Below, in pieces: positions 9,266-18,418 of a DNA stretch of 64,000 bases (within the stretch, counting starts at the first letter, position 1; each line of letters starts with the position of its first letter). The notes beneath the pieces are model-generated. The model worked only from the letters and a program-made list of their open reading frames with translations. It did not search any database and was not told where the DNA came from. This DNA comes from Paenibacillus taichungensis (GTDB lineage Bacteria; Bacillota; Bacilli; Paenibacillales; Paenibacillaceae). Made by a program: the position numbers and the translations under genes. The stretch covers positions 124,001-188,000 of the forward strand of contig NZ_QEVW01000005.1 in assembly GCF_003287275.1 (NCBI RefSeq). Direction: 5' to 3'.

Positions 9266-9535
9266 CTATGACGGAAAGAGTACGCGGAGTTATCGTTCAT
9301 TACAGGGATGCGGTGCCGAAGACTGAGAGCACCCGAAAAGAACATGCCGCCGAAGTTCACTCCCGAGCCGATTGCTGAAGAGCTATTCCTCATGGATATA
9401 GCTTCTAGGACAATCCGTTCCTTGCGTTAAAAGGTCAAAGTGAGAAACAGATCGGCTGTATTCAATCAGCAGGACCGTTTCTAATTAGGGTGGTACCACG
9501 GCTTCTTCGTCCCTTACGGATGAAGGGCCTTTTTG
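9266..9535 (+). ncRNA. T-box leader, probable tRNA-Phe sensor
   Basis: Untranslated T-box leader of the aromatic gene. The T-box sequence AGGGTGGTACCACGG is at 9487-9501 and a Stem I GAGTA motif is near 9279. The 3' side of Stem I holds GAAGUUCAC, giving a probable UUC (Phe) specifier at 9356-9358 followed by the expected purine. The TGGT bulge would pair with a tRNA end carrying A73, which fits tRNA-Phe. A terminator (CTTCGTCC/GGATGAAG, then TTTTT) overlaps the antiterminator region. Uncharged tRNA would therefore allow read-through into the DAHP synthase gene. The codon assignment is read by eye and less certain than the T-box itself. Confidence 0.88.
9505..9535 (+). terminator. T-box-controlled terminator
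   Basis: Hairpin CTTCGTCC (9505-9512), loop CTTAC, GGATGAAG (9518-9525), then GGCC and TTTTT. Its formation competes with the T-box antiterminator. Confidence 0.8.
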
Positions 9536-9573
9536 TGTTTTTTTATAAATCTAAATTGAAGGAGTGGATCAGC

Positions 9574-10656
9574 ATGGATCAAAGCATGAACTTGGAACAA
9601 TTAAGAGGCCGATTGAGTGAGATTAATCATAACCTCCTGCACTTGTTGTCAGAACGGGCCCAAATTACACAGGAAATTGGTCAAATCAAGGAAAAACAGG
9701 GTGTTCCCAAGTTTGATCCGGTTCGCGAAAAAGAAATGCTGGAGGAACTGACTGCCGCCAATCCGGGGCCTTTCCAAGACGATGCCATCAAACTTTTGTT
9801 CAAACAGATTTTCCAGGCTTCCTTGAACCTCCAGGTCGACGAACACAAGAAACAACTGCTCGTTAGCCGCAAAAATCAGCAGGAAGATACTGTCGTGTCC
9901 ATCGGAAACGTCAAGGTTGGAGCAGGCAAACCAATTATGATCGCCGGACCGTGCTCGGTTGAAAGTTATGAGCAGGTACGCGAGGTCGCAGCAGCGCTGA
10001 AAGAAGCTGGCATTACCGTGATGCGCGGAGGTGCATTTAAACCTCGTACTTCTCCATATGATTTCCAGGGACTTGGAATCGAAGGATTGAAAATACTGAA
10101 GGAAGTTGCCGACGAGTTCGGACTGAAGACAATTAGTGAGATCGTGCATCCAAGTCATATTGAACTGGCCGGCCAGTATATTGATGTCATCCAGATCGGT
10201 GCCCGTAACATGCAAAACTTTGAACTGCTCAAGGCTGCCGGGGATGTTCAGATTCCTATCCTGCTGAAACGTGGTTTGGCGGCAACCATTGATGAATTCG
10301 TTCATGCTGCGGAGTACGTTGTCTCCCGGGGGAACAAACAGGTTATGCTGATTGAACGCGGTATTCGCACCTATGAAAAAGCAACACGCAATACACTTGA
10401 TATCTCTGCTGTGCCGATTCTGAAACAGGAAACCCATCTGCCTGTACTTGTGGACGTCACCCACTCTACCGGGCGTAAAGATATCCTTGCGCCATGTGCC
10501 AAGGCAGCTCTTGCTGCGGGTGCAGATGGTGTTATGGTTGAGGTTCATCCGAATCCGGCGGTAGCCCTCTCGGATAGCGCACAGCAATTAAACATTGAGC
10601 AGTTCCACCAGTTCCTCTCCTCTGTGAGACAATCTGGATTGCTGAAGGATCAATAG
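9574..10656 (+). CDS. aroF: Chorismate mutase / DAHP synthase, bifunctional
   Basis: First enzyme of the shikimate pathway, condensing phosphoenolpyruvate and erythrose-4-phosphate to DAHP, fused to an N-terminal AroQ-type chorismate mutase (residues ~1-90: [20 protein letters not shown]). In the fused Bacillus enzymes the mutase domain gives feedback control by chorismate/prephenate. The synthase domain shows [10 protein letters not shown] and [19 protein letters not shown]. The ATG at 9574 stands 9 nt from AAGGAG; longer upstream frames run through the T-box leader and are not real. 360 aa matches the family. Expression is predicted to rise on phenylalanine starvation via the leader. Confidence 0.94.
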   Translation: MDQSMNLEQLRGRLSEINHNLLHLLSERAQITQEIGQIKEKQGVPKFDPVREKEMLEELTAANPGPFQDDAIKLLFKQIFQASLNLQVDEHKKQLLVSRKNQQEDTVVSIGNVKVGAGKPIMIAGPCSVESYEQVREVAAALKEAGITVMRGGAFKPRTSPYDFQGLGIEGLKILKEVADEFGLKTISEIVHPSHIELAGQYIDVIQIGARNMQNFELLKAAGDVQIPILLKRGLAATIDEFVHAAEYVVSRGNKQVMLIERGIRTYEKATRNTLDISAVPILKQETHLPVLVDVTHSTGRKDILAPCAKAALAAGADGVMVEVHPNPAVALSDSAQQLNIEQFHQFLSSVRQSGLLKDQ

Positions 10657-10668
10657 GTTATTAACAAT

Positions 10669-10733
10669 AAAAGCCTGACTAAAATGTGTGGTTCATACGA
10701 AAAACGGTATGATCCTACATTTCTCAGGCTTTT
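10669..10733. terminator. Terminator between aroF and RNase J gene
   Basis: AAAAGCCTGA pairs with TCAGGCTTTT around an inner imperfect stem-loop. T-runs on both strands suit the two convergent genes. Confidence 0.7.
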
Positions 10734-10793
10734 GACCATTTTAATCTTTTAATTCTCATCTTAATCTCTATACATCGGCTCCGCTCCAGTTTC

Positions 10794-12467
10794 TCAAACC
10801 TCAATAATAATGGGCAGGATCATCGGTCTTCGCTTCGTCTGGGCGTAGATGTAATGACCGATCTCATCTTTCAGCTTTCTTTTGATCACATTCCACTGAT
10901 TCGCTCCGCTTCCGGTTAACTCATCCATCTTGTTCTGAACCAGCTCATGAATCTCTTTCATGAATTCTTCGGAATCTTTCACAAATACAAAACCTCTGGA
11001 AATAATCTCAGGTGCTGTTACCATATGTTTCTCCGTTTTGCTCAACGTAGTCACAATCACCAGCATTCCATCGGATGACAGCTGCCGTCGGTCACGCAGC
11101 ACGATATTCCCGACATCGCCCATGATCAGACCGTCGACCAGACTGTTGCCAGAAGCAATTTTGGGACCAGGAGAAGCCACGCCGTCTTTGTACTGAATCA
11201 TATCCCCATTGTTCACGATGAATACATGATCCCGTTCAATCCCCACGGACTCCGCCAATTGTCTATGCTGATACAGCATTCGGAACTCACCGTGAACTGG
11301 AATTAGATAATCAGGCTTCATCAGGGTCAGCATCAATTTGAGTTCTTCCTGGCTGCCGTGTCCTGATACATGCATGCCTGCTGCACCGCTTGAACCGTAA
11401 ATGACGCGAGCTCCGAGCACATACAGATTATCAATGACATGCGCAAGATTGCGTTCGTTCCCCGGGATCGCGCCAGCTGCAATAATAACGGTATCTCCAG
11501 GTGCGATCTTCACATGAGGATGTTTGGAGGCGGCCAAACGGGATAAAGCAGCCATCGTTTCCCCCTGACTTCCCGTACAGAGTACAACGACCTCATCAGG
11601 TGGAAACTGGTCCGAATCAATAGCCTCAATGATCAGCCCCTCAGGTACATCCAGGTATCCCAATTCACTGGCTACCGACACTACATTAATCATGCTTCTG
11701 CCCAGCAGTGCCAGCTTGCGTCCCGTCTCGAATGCTGCATTTACAATCTGTTGCACCCTGCTTACGTTGGATGCAAAGGTTGAAATAAACACTTTTTGTT
11801 TGGCACGAATAAACGCGTCCAATATGTGGTCACCTACGACACGCTCGGAAGGGGTGAACCCGGGTCTCTCTGCATTGGTGCTCTCGGACAACAGCACATG
11901 CACACCTTGTTTGCCAATCTCGGCCATACGGTGCAGATCGGGATACGGCCCATTTACAGGTGACATATCAAACTTGAAATCCCCGGTATGGACGACATTT
12001 CCCCCAGGTGTCTGAAAGAAAATACCAAGGCAATCCGGTATGCTGTGACTAGTTGCAAAAAAAGAAACCTGAACTCCACCCAGCGTTATGCTGGATTTGG
12101 AATCAACCGTATGCAAGTCTGCTTTGCGCAGCAGACCATGCTCTTTCAGTTTCAGTTCAATCAATCCTCGTGTCAGTCTGGATGCATATACCGGAATATT
12201 GATTTGTTTTAACAGATAAGGAATGCCGCCAATGTGGTCTTCATGTCCATGAGTAACCACAAGCGCCCTCACCTTGTCCTGATTTTCCAGCAGATACGTC
12301 ACATCCGGAATGATGAGGTCAATGCCCGGCAGAGTTTCATCCGGGAATTTGGAGCCACAGTCGATGACAATGATGTCCTGATTATATTGGATAAGATACA
12401 TGTTCTTGCCTATTTCATTCAAGCCGCCAAGTGCCGCGATATACAATTTGTTGTGGGCGAGATTCAA
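10794..12467 (-). CDS. rnjA: Ribonuclease J
   Basis: Metallo-beta-lactamase/beta-CASP ribonuclease with 5' exonuclease and endonuclease activity, central to mRNA decay and rRNA maturation. The two-zinc motif VVTHGHEDHIGG is at ~70-81 and ATSHSIPD, HTGDFKFD and VSGHGSQEE follow. The protein ends TKRRPMILPIIIEV, almost identical to the RNase J1 C-terminus of Bacillus subtilis. The start is a TTG 11 nt after GAGGAGG; the ATG overlapping that site runs directly into a stop. 557 aa is the normal length. Firmicutes often carry J1 and J2 paralogues, so the A designation is provisional. Confidence 0.92.
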   Translation of the reverse strand: MNLAHNKLYIAALGGLNEIGKNMYLIQYNQDIIVIDCGSKFPDETLPGIDLIIPDVTYLLENQDKVRALVVTHGHEDHIGGIPYLLKQINIPVYASRLTRGLIELKLKEHGLLRKADLHTVDSKSSITLGGVQVSFFATSHSIPDCLGIFFQTPGGNVVHTGDFKFDMSPVNGPYPDLHRMAEIGKQGVHVLLSESTNAERPGFTPSERVVGDHILDAFIRAKQKVFISTFASNVSRVQQIVNAAFETGRKLALLGRSMINVVSVASELGYLDVPEGLIIEAIDSDQFPPDEVVVLCTGSQGETMAALSRLAASKHPHVKIAPGDTVIIAAGAIPGNERNLAHVIDNLYVLGARVIYGSSGAAGMHVSGHGSQEELKLMLTLMKPDYLIPVHGEFRMLYQHRQLAESVGIERDHVFIVNNGDMIQYKDGVASPGPKIASGNSLVDGLIMGDVGNIVLRDRRQLSSDGMLVIVTTLSKTEKHMVTAPEIISRGFVFVKDSEEFMKEIHELVQNKMDELTGSGANQWNVIKRKLKDEIGHYIYAQTKRRPMILPIIIEV

Positions 12468-12582
12468 ATCGGATGCATCCTCCTCTTCGTTACAGTAATA
12501 GCATTGATGCTTTGCATTTTTCTATGTATTTTTAGTATGGAAATTCTGACCGTAGTTATGCATTTCGCAGCTGTTTCCATAC

Positions 12583-12620
12583 AAAAAAGCCACAGCGGAG
12601 AGCTTCTCCACCGTGGCCTT
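12583..12620 (-). terminator. Terminator after rhaA
   Basis: On the minus strand GGCCACGGTGGAG pairs with CTCCGCTGTGGC, followed by TTTTTTG. Confidence 0.8.
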
Positions 12621-12627
12621 CATCATC

Positions 12628-13899
12628 CTATACGAAAGATTTATCTCGTTGAAGCAAAACTTCCTGCTCATAAGTTTTGATCTCAGCAATCCACTGTTCG
12701 CGTACAGGTACTTGCTGTTGTGCACAATAATAATCCCAGATCGCGCCGAATGGATAGGACTTGAATTCTTCCGTCAAAGCAAGGCGGAGGGTGTAATCCC
12801 CTTCCAGTTCCGCTGATTTCAGAGCATCCACAGGTTCCAGCATCGCACGCAGTAAAGCTTTAATCGTGTTGCGTGTGCCAACTACCCACGCAGCAACCCG
12901 ATTGATGCTTCCATCAAAGAAATCAAGTCCGATATGTGTCGTTGGTAGCAGATCATGACGTACCAATTCGCGGGCAATTTCCAGCAGCTCATCATCCATA
13001 ATAACAACATGGTCACTGTCCCAACGCATTGGACGGCTGACATGCAGCAGAATGCCGTTAGTAAACAGGGCAAGTGAAGACAGTTTGTTGGAGATGACTT
13101 CTGTTGGGTGAAAATGTCCGGCATCGAGACAGATTAACGTATCATTTTGAAGTCCATAGCCCATATAGAATTCATGAGAACCAACGACATACGCTTCGGA
13201 ACCGAGGCCAAACAGTTTACTCTCGACCGCATCCAGATGATACTTCGGATCAAGCTTCTCGGCAAATACCTCATCCAGTGAATCTTTCAGCCGCTTCCGC
13301 GGTGTCATCCGATCGACCGGATTATCTTTGAACCCGTCCGGTACCCACACATTGGTTACACAGGTCTGACCCAATTGCTCACCAAAGTATGCGCCAATGC
13401 GGCGGGATGCTTTGCAGTGATCTATCCAGAACTTGCGAATCGCCGGATCGGAATGACTTAGCGTGAAGCCGTCACTTGATTTTTCATGCGAAAAGCAGGT
13501 TGGATTGAAATCCAGACCAAGCCCTTGTTCTTTGGCCCATTTCACCCAGTTCTCATAATGCTTCGGCTCAATCCGGTCCAGCTCCACTTGTTCGTCCGTA
13601 TCCGCATAGATTGCATGCAAATTGACCTTATGTTTGCCAGGAATCATAGAGAAGGCTTGCTCCAGATCTGCCCGAAGCTCTGCTGGTGTCGTTGCAGCCC
13701 CTGGATATTGACCTGTAACGGATATTCCGCCCGTAAGTTCCCCGTCTTTATTCAGAAAACCTTTCACATCGTCCCCTTGCCAACAGTGAACAGACACTTT
13801 GATCTCTGCGAGCTTCTTCAGCACTTCATCCGTATCAATTCCATGCTGGGCATATAATGATTTGGCTGCTTCATATGCTTGCTTGACCTGATTTTCCAT
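12628..13899 (-). CDS. rhaA: L-rhamnose isomerase
   Basis: Converts L-rhamnose to L-rhamnulose in the cytoplasm, using divalent metal ions. The 423-aa protein matches full-length RhaA, with [12 protein letters not shown] near the start, the metal-site region [13 protein letters not shown] and [17 protein letters not shown] precedes the ATG. It is second in the operon, 18 bp after the bifunctional aldolase/dehydrogenase gene, and is followed by a strong terminator. No rhamnulokinase or mutarotase is in the window, so the pathway must be completed elsewhere. Confidence 0.95.
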   Translation of the reverse strand: MENQVKQAYEAAKSLYAQHGIDTDEVLKKLAEIKVSVHCWQGDDVKGFLNKDGELTGGISVTGQYPGAATTPAELRADLEQAFSMIPGKHKVNLHAIYADTDEQVELDRIEPKHYENWVKWAKEQGLGLDFNPTCFSHEKSSDGFTLSHSDPAIRKFWIDHCKASRRIGAYFGEQLGQTCVTNVWVPDGFKDNPVDRMTPRKRLKDSLDEVFAEKLDPKYHLDAVESKLFGLGSEAYVVGSHEFYMGYGLQNDTLICLDAGHFHPTEVISNKLSSLALFTNGILLHVSRPMRWDSDHVVIMDDELLEIARELVRHDLLPTTHIGLDFFDGSINRVAAWVVGTRNTIKALLRAMLEPVDALKSAELEGDYTLRLALTEEFKSYPFGAIWDYYCAQQQVPVREQWIAEIKTYEQEVLLQRDKSFV

Positions 13900-13917
13900 G
13901 TGCGAGAACCCTCCTTA

Positions 13918-15987
13918 TTATCGTGTAAATGCTGCTGGCACACCGCCGTCAATCGTCATCATGCAACCGGTTGTTTTTTCCGATTTGGATGAGGCAAAAA
14001 AGGCGATGCCTTCCGCAATATCTCTAGGATAAATATTGACGAGCAAAGTTGTACGTTTACGATAGTACTCTTCCAATTGATCCGGTTCGATACCATAGGC
14101 TGCTGCACGTTCATTTCTCCATGAACCGTTCCAGATTGCTGAACCTTGCAGGATGGCATCCGGGAGAATTGTATTTACACGAATGCCGTATTCCCCACCT
14201 TCAGCTGCGATGCAGCGGGCCAAATGAGCCTCAAGTGCTTTGGCTGAGCTGTAAGCTGAGGCGCTTTTGCCTGCATAGACTGAGTTTTTGGACCCAATAA
14301 ATACCATACTGCCGCCAATCCCCTGCTGCTTCATTAACTTGAACGCTTCGCGTGCTACGAGGAAATACCCCGTACCCAGCACACTCATGTTCAAGTTCCA
14401 CTCCTTCAACGATGTTTCGTCGAATGGACTGGAGGTGGCCAAACCCGCATTGTTCACGATAATATCCACGCCGCCATATTGTATGGCAACTTCGGCATAT
14501 GCAGATTGCACGGCTTCCTCATCGGTCACATCCATCTTCAATGCATATGCGCGATTAGCACCATATTGATCGTTAATTTCCTGAGCTACCTTCTGCGCCC
14601 CTTCAAGGTTAAGGTCCGCAAGAACGACATGCGCCCCTTCGGATACCAATCTGCGTGCGGTTTCACTTCCAATTCCGCCGGCACCCCCGGTAATAAACGC
14701 CACTTTGCGGGAAAACTCAGTCTCCGCCGGAGCCAGCGATAATTTGTAAAGCTCAAGCGGCCAGTACTCTACATTGTAGGATTCATTGGCGCTGAGGGAT
14801 ACGAATTGGCCCAGACTTGTCGCACCGCGCATAACCGCAATGGCTCTATGATACAATGCCCCGCTTACCTGGGACAGGGCCCAGCTCTTGCCTGTGTTGA
14901 TCATGCCCACACCTGGGATGAGAATGACACGAGGTGCAGCTTCGAACATCACGTCACCATCATTTTTGTTGCTCTCAAAATATTGTTGATATTGCTCTTT
15001 GTAGGCAGCCACGCCTTCCACCAGCTTGGATTTCAGCCCTTCAATATCCTCCGCGTCCGGTGTCCAATTGATGAATAGAGGTACCACTTTGGTATGCACC
15101 AAATGATCCGGGCACGCCGCGCCTACCTGTGACAGCTTCGGCGAATCCACTCCACCAACAAAGGCAAGCACATCCTCCTGATCGTCAAAGGACAAAATCA
15201 TTTTTTTGCTGTCGGATACCGCTCCCCGAATGGTTGGCATTACTTTGGATACGATCTGGCGACGAACTTCTGCCTCAAGCGCAGGATGCTTCTCTCCACC
15301 GAACAGGCTTCCTTCGTTGACACGTGCTTCAATGAAGGCTTCCGCTTCATTAATAATTTTGATCGTCTGCGCGTAACACTCTTCCGATGTTTCTCCCCAA
15401 GTCACAAGTCCGTGCTTCTCCATCAGAACCAGTTCGGCATTCGGATTTGAGAATACGCTTTCAGCAATCATCTTGGACAGTGTGAATCCGGGACGCACAT
15501 AAGGAACCCATACAAAGCGATCCCCGTAAATCTCTTTTGCCAGTTCTTTTCCGTTATCTGCACAACACAGACTAATAATTGCATCCGGATGGGTATGGTC
15601 CACATGTTTATATGGAAGGAACGCATGCAACAACGTCTCAATGGATGCACGCGGGTGTTTGGAATCGATCATGCAGTGCCCCAGATATTCGACCATTTCT
15701 TCATCCGACATGGATTCACGTTCGATTAATGGACGAATGTCTTCAAGTCCAAGTCCTGTAAAATGCTTCGCCTGCATGGAAGCCAGGTCCGATCCACTAC
15801 CTTTTACATACATCACTTCTATATCACGGCCGCGAAAATCTTTCACCGTCGTTTTGGTAGACGTGTTGCCTCCGAAAATGTTACATACACGACGATCTGC
15901 CCCAATCAGATTGGATCGGTAGACCAGTTGCTCCAGTCCGGTTGTTTTCTCCGAAGCCTGTGATGAATTCCATAAACTCTGTACCAT
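13918..15987 (-). CDS. rhaEW: Bifunctional rhamnulose-1-P aldolase / lactaldehyde dehydrogenase
   Basis: Two-domain catabolic enzyme of the Bacillus YuxG/RhaEW type. The N-terminal class II aldolase domain (~1-430) splits rhamnulose-1-phosphate into DHAP and L-lactaldehyde; MEKHGLVTWG and DHTHPDAI contribute metal-site residues. The C-terminal short-chain dehydrogenase domain (~435-689) has the nucleotide loop TGGAGGIGSETA and catalytic AYSSAK, and would oxidise lactaldehyde. The 689-aa length matches the family. The start is preceded by GGAGGGGAACAA. It leads the rhamnose operon, and a 19-bp AT-rich inverted repeat sits about 55 bp upstream. Confidence 0.92.
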   Translation of the reverse strand: MVQSLWNSSQASEKTTGLEQLVYRSNLIGADRRVCNIFGGNTSTKTTVKDFRGRDIEVMYVKGSGSDLASMQAKHFTGLGLEDIRPLIERESMSDEEMVEYLGHCMIDSKHPRASIETLLHAFLPYKHVDHTHPDAIISLCCADNGKELAKEIYGDRFVWVPYVRPGFTLSKMIAESVFSNPNAELVLMEKHGLVTWGETSEECYAQTIKIINEAEAFIEARVNEGSLFGGEKHPALEAEVRRQIVSKVMPTIRGAVSDSKKMILSFDDQEDVLAFVGGVDSPKLSQVGAACPDHLVHTKVVPLFINWTPDAEDIEGLKSKLVEGVAAYKEQYQQYFESNKNDGDVMFEAAPRVILIPGVGMINTGKSWALSQVSGALYHRAIAVMRGATSLGQFVSLSANESYNVEYWPLELYKLSLAPAETEFSRKVAFITGGAGGIGSETARRLVSEGAHVVLADLNLEGAQKVAQEINDQYGANRAYALKMDVTDEEAVQSAYAEVAIQYGGVDIIVNNAGLATSSPFDETSLKEWNLNMSVLGTGYFLVAREAFKLMKQQGIGGSMVFIGSKNSVYAGKSASAYSSAKALEAHLARCIAAEGGEYGIRVNTILPDAILQGSAIWNGSWRNERAAAYGIEPDQLEEYYRKRTTLLVNIYPRDIAEGIAFFASSKSEKTTGCMMTIDGGVPAAFTR

Positions 15988-16041
15988 TTGTTCCCCTCCG
16001 ATAATGTTTGTTTTATTCCTAATCAGAGTTTATCATCTTTG

Positions 16042-16060
16042 TTTTGTTTTGAAAACAAAA
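16042..16060. promoter_or_regulatory. Candidate rhamnose-operon operator
   Basis: TTTTGTTTT-G-AAAACAAAA is a perfect 9-bp inverted repeat around one base. It lies in the promoter region of the rhaEW-rhaA operon; on the coding strand TTGAAT and TAAAAT boxes (15-bp spacing, weak) are just upstream. No rhamnose regulator is encoded next to it. Confidence 0.5.
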
Positions 16061-16120
16061 GATTTTAAATATAAACGGAAGAATTCAAAAGATTTCTGTT
16101 TTGGTGATTTTTCTTTCTAT

Positions 16121-16153
16121 AAAAAAACACCCTGACGTGTTGGTCAGAGTGCT
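16121..16153 (-). terminator. Terminator after the mannanase gene
   Basis: On the minus strand CACTCTGAC and GTCAGGGTG pair with one mismatch, followed by TTTTTTT. Confidence 0.8.
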
Positions 16154-16236
16154 TGAAGAGATTTTTGGGTCACAACAAGCTTAATGTCACTCGTTGATTG
16201 AATGAATCTTTTTCGAAAAGCTAGGCCCCATAGACT

Positions 16237-17217
16237 CTAGTAGATCCCTGCTTTTTTTGAAGTGTTTTTAATTCCATACGTGTCGTTGACGACTGTGTTT
16301 CCAAAGGATGTCAAACTTCCGTTAGGACCCGTAGCCAAGTCCAAATAGTTCAAATCAGAGCTGTTGCCATACCAGGACCACGCGAGCCAGCCTACCCCTT
16401 TTTCCTGACCATATTTCATGATCGCATATTCATCGACGTCCCCATTCGTGTGGTATCCACCGAACTCACCGATGATCAGGGCCAGACCTTTGTTCAATAC
16501 GCTCTCCATGTTGGATTTAACGGTTGCCGCATCTTTACCGGCATATTCATACATGTGAATCGAGAATACAGTATTTTTCTGCGAATCCGCTGCAAATACA
16601 CTTTGTCCATAATCCACGATGGATTGCGGGTACTGCCCCCAGCCTGCTGCATCCACGATCAATGTATTGTTAATACCGGCATTTCTCAGCTTCGGAATCG
16701 CTTTTTTGTATCCGTCAGCCCAGGCACTGCCGTTCCATGTTCCATACCATTCGTTCGCAATATTTACGATAACCCTGTCTTCTTTGCCTATGAGTGCTTC
16801 CTTGATGCTAATCCAGTAGTTCACTGCTGCATCCAACGAATTATAGTCATCCTTCCCTGTTGCATCATGTACTTCTAGCACCGCAATCATTTTGTTTGCG
16901 CTTACAACATTAATGATGTTTTTAACAGAGTTCAGATCGTCTTTGGTGTACTGCACACCATTGGAGAGCACAATCCGTACGGTGTTGGCACCTGTTTTGG
17001 CAATCGCAGGAATAGCTGTGTTCAGGTCGTTCTTAAACCATGAATGTCCATGATTGACACCTCTCATAACAAATGCCTTGCCAGTGGAATCGTACAATTT
17101 GCCTCCACTTACATAAAATCCTGAAGCAGCAGACACTTTGGGTGCAGCACTCCCCAGAATCACCAACATAAGTGCAGCAATTACGGTAAAGACTGTACAT
17201 TTTTGCAACTTGACCAT
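16237..17217 (-). CDS. Secreted endo-beta-1,4-mannanase (GH5, subfamily 8 type)
   Basis: Extracellular endo-mannanase. A signal peptide (MVKLQKCTVF..., hydrophobic core, VSAAS cut region near residue 31) precedes a compact GH5 domain. NIANEWYG carries acid/base Glu156 and IIGEFGG nucleophile Glu251; MRGVNHGHSWF and IHMYEYAG are typical of bacterial GH5_8 mannanases. There is no carbohydrate-binding module or SLH anchor, so it should be freely secreted. 326 aa is normal for a single-domain enzyme. AGGAGG precedes the ATG and a cre match lies about 185 bp upstream. A terminator follows, so it is a single-gene unit. Confidence 0.92.
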   Translation of the reverse strand: MVKLQKCTVFTVIAALMLVILGSAAPKVSAASGFYVSGGKLYDSTGKAFVMRGVNHGHSWFKNDLNTAIPAIAKTGANTVRIVLSNGVQYTKDDLNSVKNIINVVSANKMIAVLEVHDATGKDDYNSLDAAVNYWISIKEALIGKEDRVIVNIANEWYGTWNGSAWADGYKKAIPKLRNAGINNTLIVDAAGWGQYPQSIVDYGQSVFAADSQKNTVFSIHMYEYAGKDAATVKSNMESVLNKGLALIIGEFGGYHTNGDVDEYAIMKYGQEKGVGWLAWSWYGNSSDLNYLDLATGPNGSLTSFGNTVVNDTYGIKNTSKKAGIY

Positions 17218-17399
17218 TCGTTAGAACCTCCTACATTTTTTTGTTTATTTCAATTAACCCTGCTCAAGGCAATAAGTTAACTAAAATCAAAAGCAACTCA
17301 TAATTCCATAAAGTTATTATTATAAGTATATAACTTTATTTAAGATACATATTTTAAATTAATTTACCTTATCGTTAAGGTTATGGACATATAATAAAA

Positions 17400-17413
17400 T
17401 GAAAACGCTTACC
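17400..17413. promoter_or_regulatory. Candidate cre (CcpA) site upstream of mannanase
   Basis: TGAAAACGCTTACC matches the cre core TGNAANCGNWNNC and lies in the 371-bp gap upstream of the mannanase. It suggests repression of mannanase on preferred sugars. Confidence 0.6.
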
Positions 17414-17517
17414 GGTCAAGTTATTTTTACCATGATAAGGAATTTATTTTGTACTCACAACCTCCCCCATCAACATTTGGCAATCCCCCTAAACACTGCA
17501 AATCGTTTTCGAAATAA

Positions 17518-17563
17518 AGAGAGCACCTCGTTCACCCCTAAAAGAAGTGAATAGGTACTCTCT
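17518..17563 (-). terminator. Terminator after treR-like gene
   Basis: AGAGAG-ACC-TTCAC pairs with GTGAA-GGT-CTCTCT around an 11-nt loop. On the minus strand it is followed by a T-rich TTTATTT. Confidence 0.65.
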
Positions 17564-17588
17564 GTTTCTTAATCATGGTCAATGGATA

Positions 17589-18302
17589 TCATCTACGCCG
17601 AGCAAAGTCCACAAATCTGAACTTGTCCGGGCGGTGCCTTGCCTCTGTGAATTGGAATTGACTGGCATCCTCCAGGTAAACCTGGCTCCTAACCACAACT
17701 ACATTGTGGAACCCTTCAAGATCAAGCAATTCCCTATCCTCAGCGGTAGGTTCCTCCACCAAAATTTCCTTTTTGGCAAAAGAGATGGTCAGCCCGAGCT
17801 CTTCCTCAATGTACTCGAAGATGGAGTCATTACATATTTCCTTGCTCAAACCAGGGATAAGCTTCTGACTTATATGGTCCTTATCGAGAATGACATGTTC
17901 GCCATCCACTTTCCGTACACGTCTGATCTCCCAGACCTTTTCATTCAGACCAAAATTGATTTTCTTGAACAAGGCTTGATCAACCTTTTTTTCTTCAAAA
18001 ACCTTAACGTACGTTTTGGCCCGATGTCCCATTTTTTTAGCCAGTTCCTTGAAGCTAACAAGGCCCGAAATAGGAAAATCAATTTTACGTATATCCAATA
18101 CAATGGAGCCCTTACCTTGAATTTTCTGGATATAACCTTCTTCAGACAGCATTTTCAGCGCTTTGCGAATCGTCTCTCTTGAAGTTTGATAACTTTCCGA
18201 TAAATCCAGTTCCGAGGGAAGCAGCGTGCCTGCTTCAATTTCTCCAGTCCGAATACGAGCTGCAATATCTTCATAGATTCGGATAAATTTATTATTCATC
18301 AT
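17589..18302 (-). CDS. treR: GntR-family repressor, TreR-like
   Basis: Transcription regulator with a GntR winged helix (residues ~5-70: LPSELDLSESYQTSRETIRKALKMLSEEGYI) and a UTRA effector domain. The ending RPDKFRFVDFARRR and the linker KIDFPISGLVSFKEL strongly resemble TreR of Bacillus, which senses trehalose-6-phosphate and represses treP/treA. 237 aa is the family norm. No trehalose permease or phosphotrehalase is adjacent: the neighbours are the mannanase and the giant surface protein. It is either an orphan TreR acting in trans or a paralogue with another target. The start has only a weak ribosome site (GGTGATGA). Confidence 0.8.
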   Translation of the reverse strand: MMNNKFIRIYEDIAARIRTGEIEAGTLLPSELDLSESYQTSRETIRKALKMLSEEGYIQKIQGKGSIVLDIRKIDFPISGLVSFKELAKKMGHRAKTYVKVFEEKKVDQALFKKINFGLNEKVWEIRRVRKVDGEHVILDKDHISQKLIPGLSKEICNDSIFEYIEEELGLTISFAKKEILVEEPTAEDRELLDLEGFHNVVVVRSQVYLEDASQFQFTEARHRPDKFRFVDFARRR

Positions 18303-18418
18303 TCATCACCACTGTCCATTACCCTTTTTTATCATATTGGCAACCTATTATAACATTAAAAGTCGAATAACGGATAATGTGGCTGCTGAGGAGGATGAAA
18401 TGATAATTTCCATGTGAT

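Noticed and set aside
9649..10587. 312-aa minus-strand frame
   Set aside because: It is antisense to the DAHP synthase gene and low in recognisable protein features.
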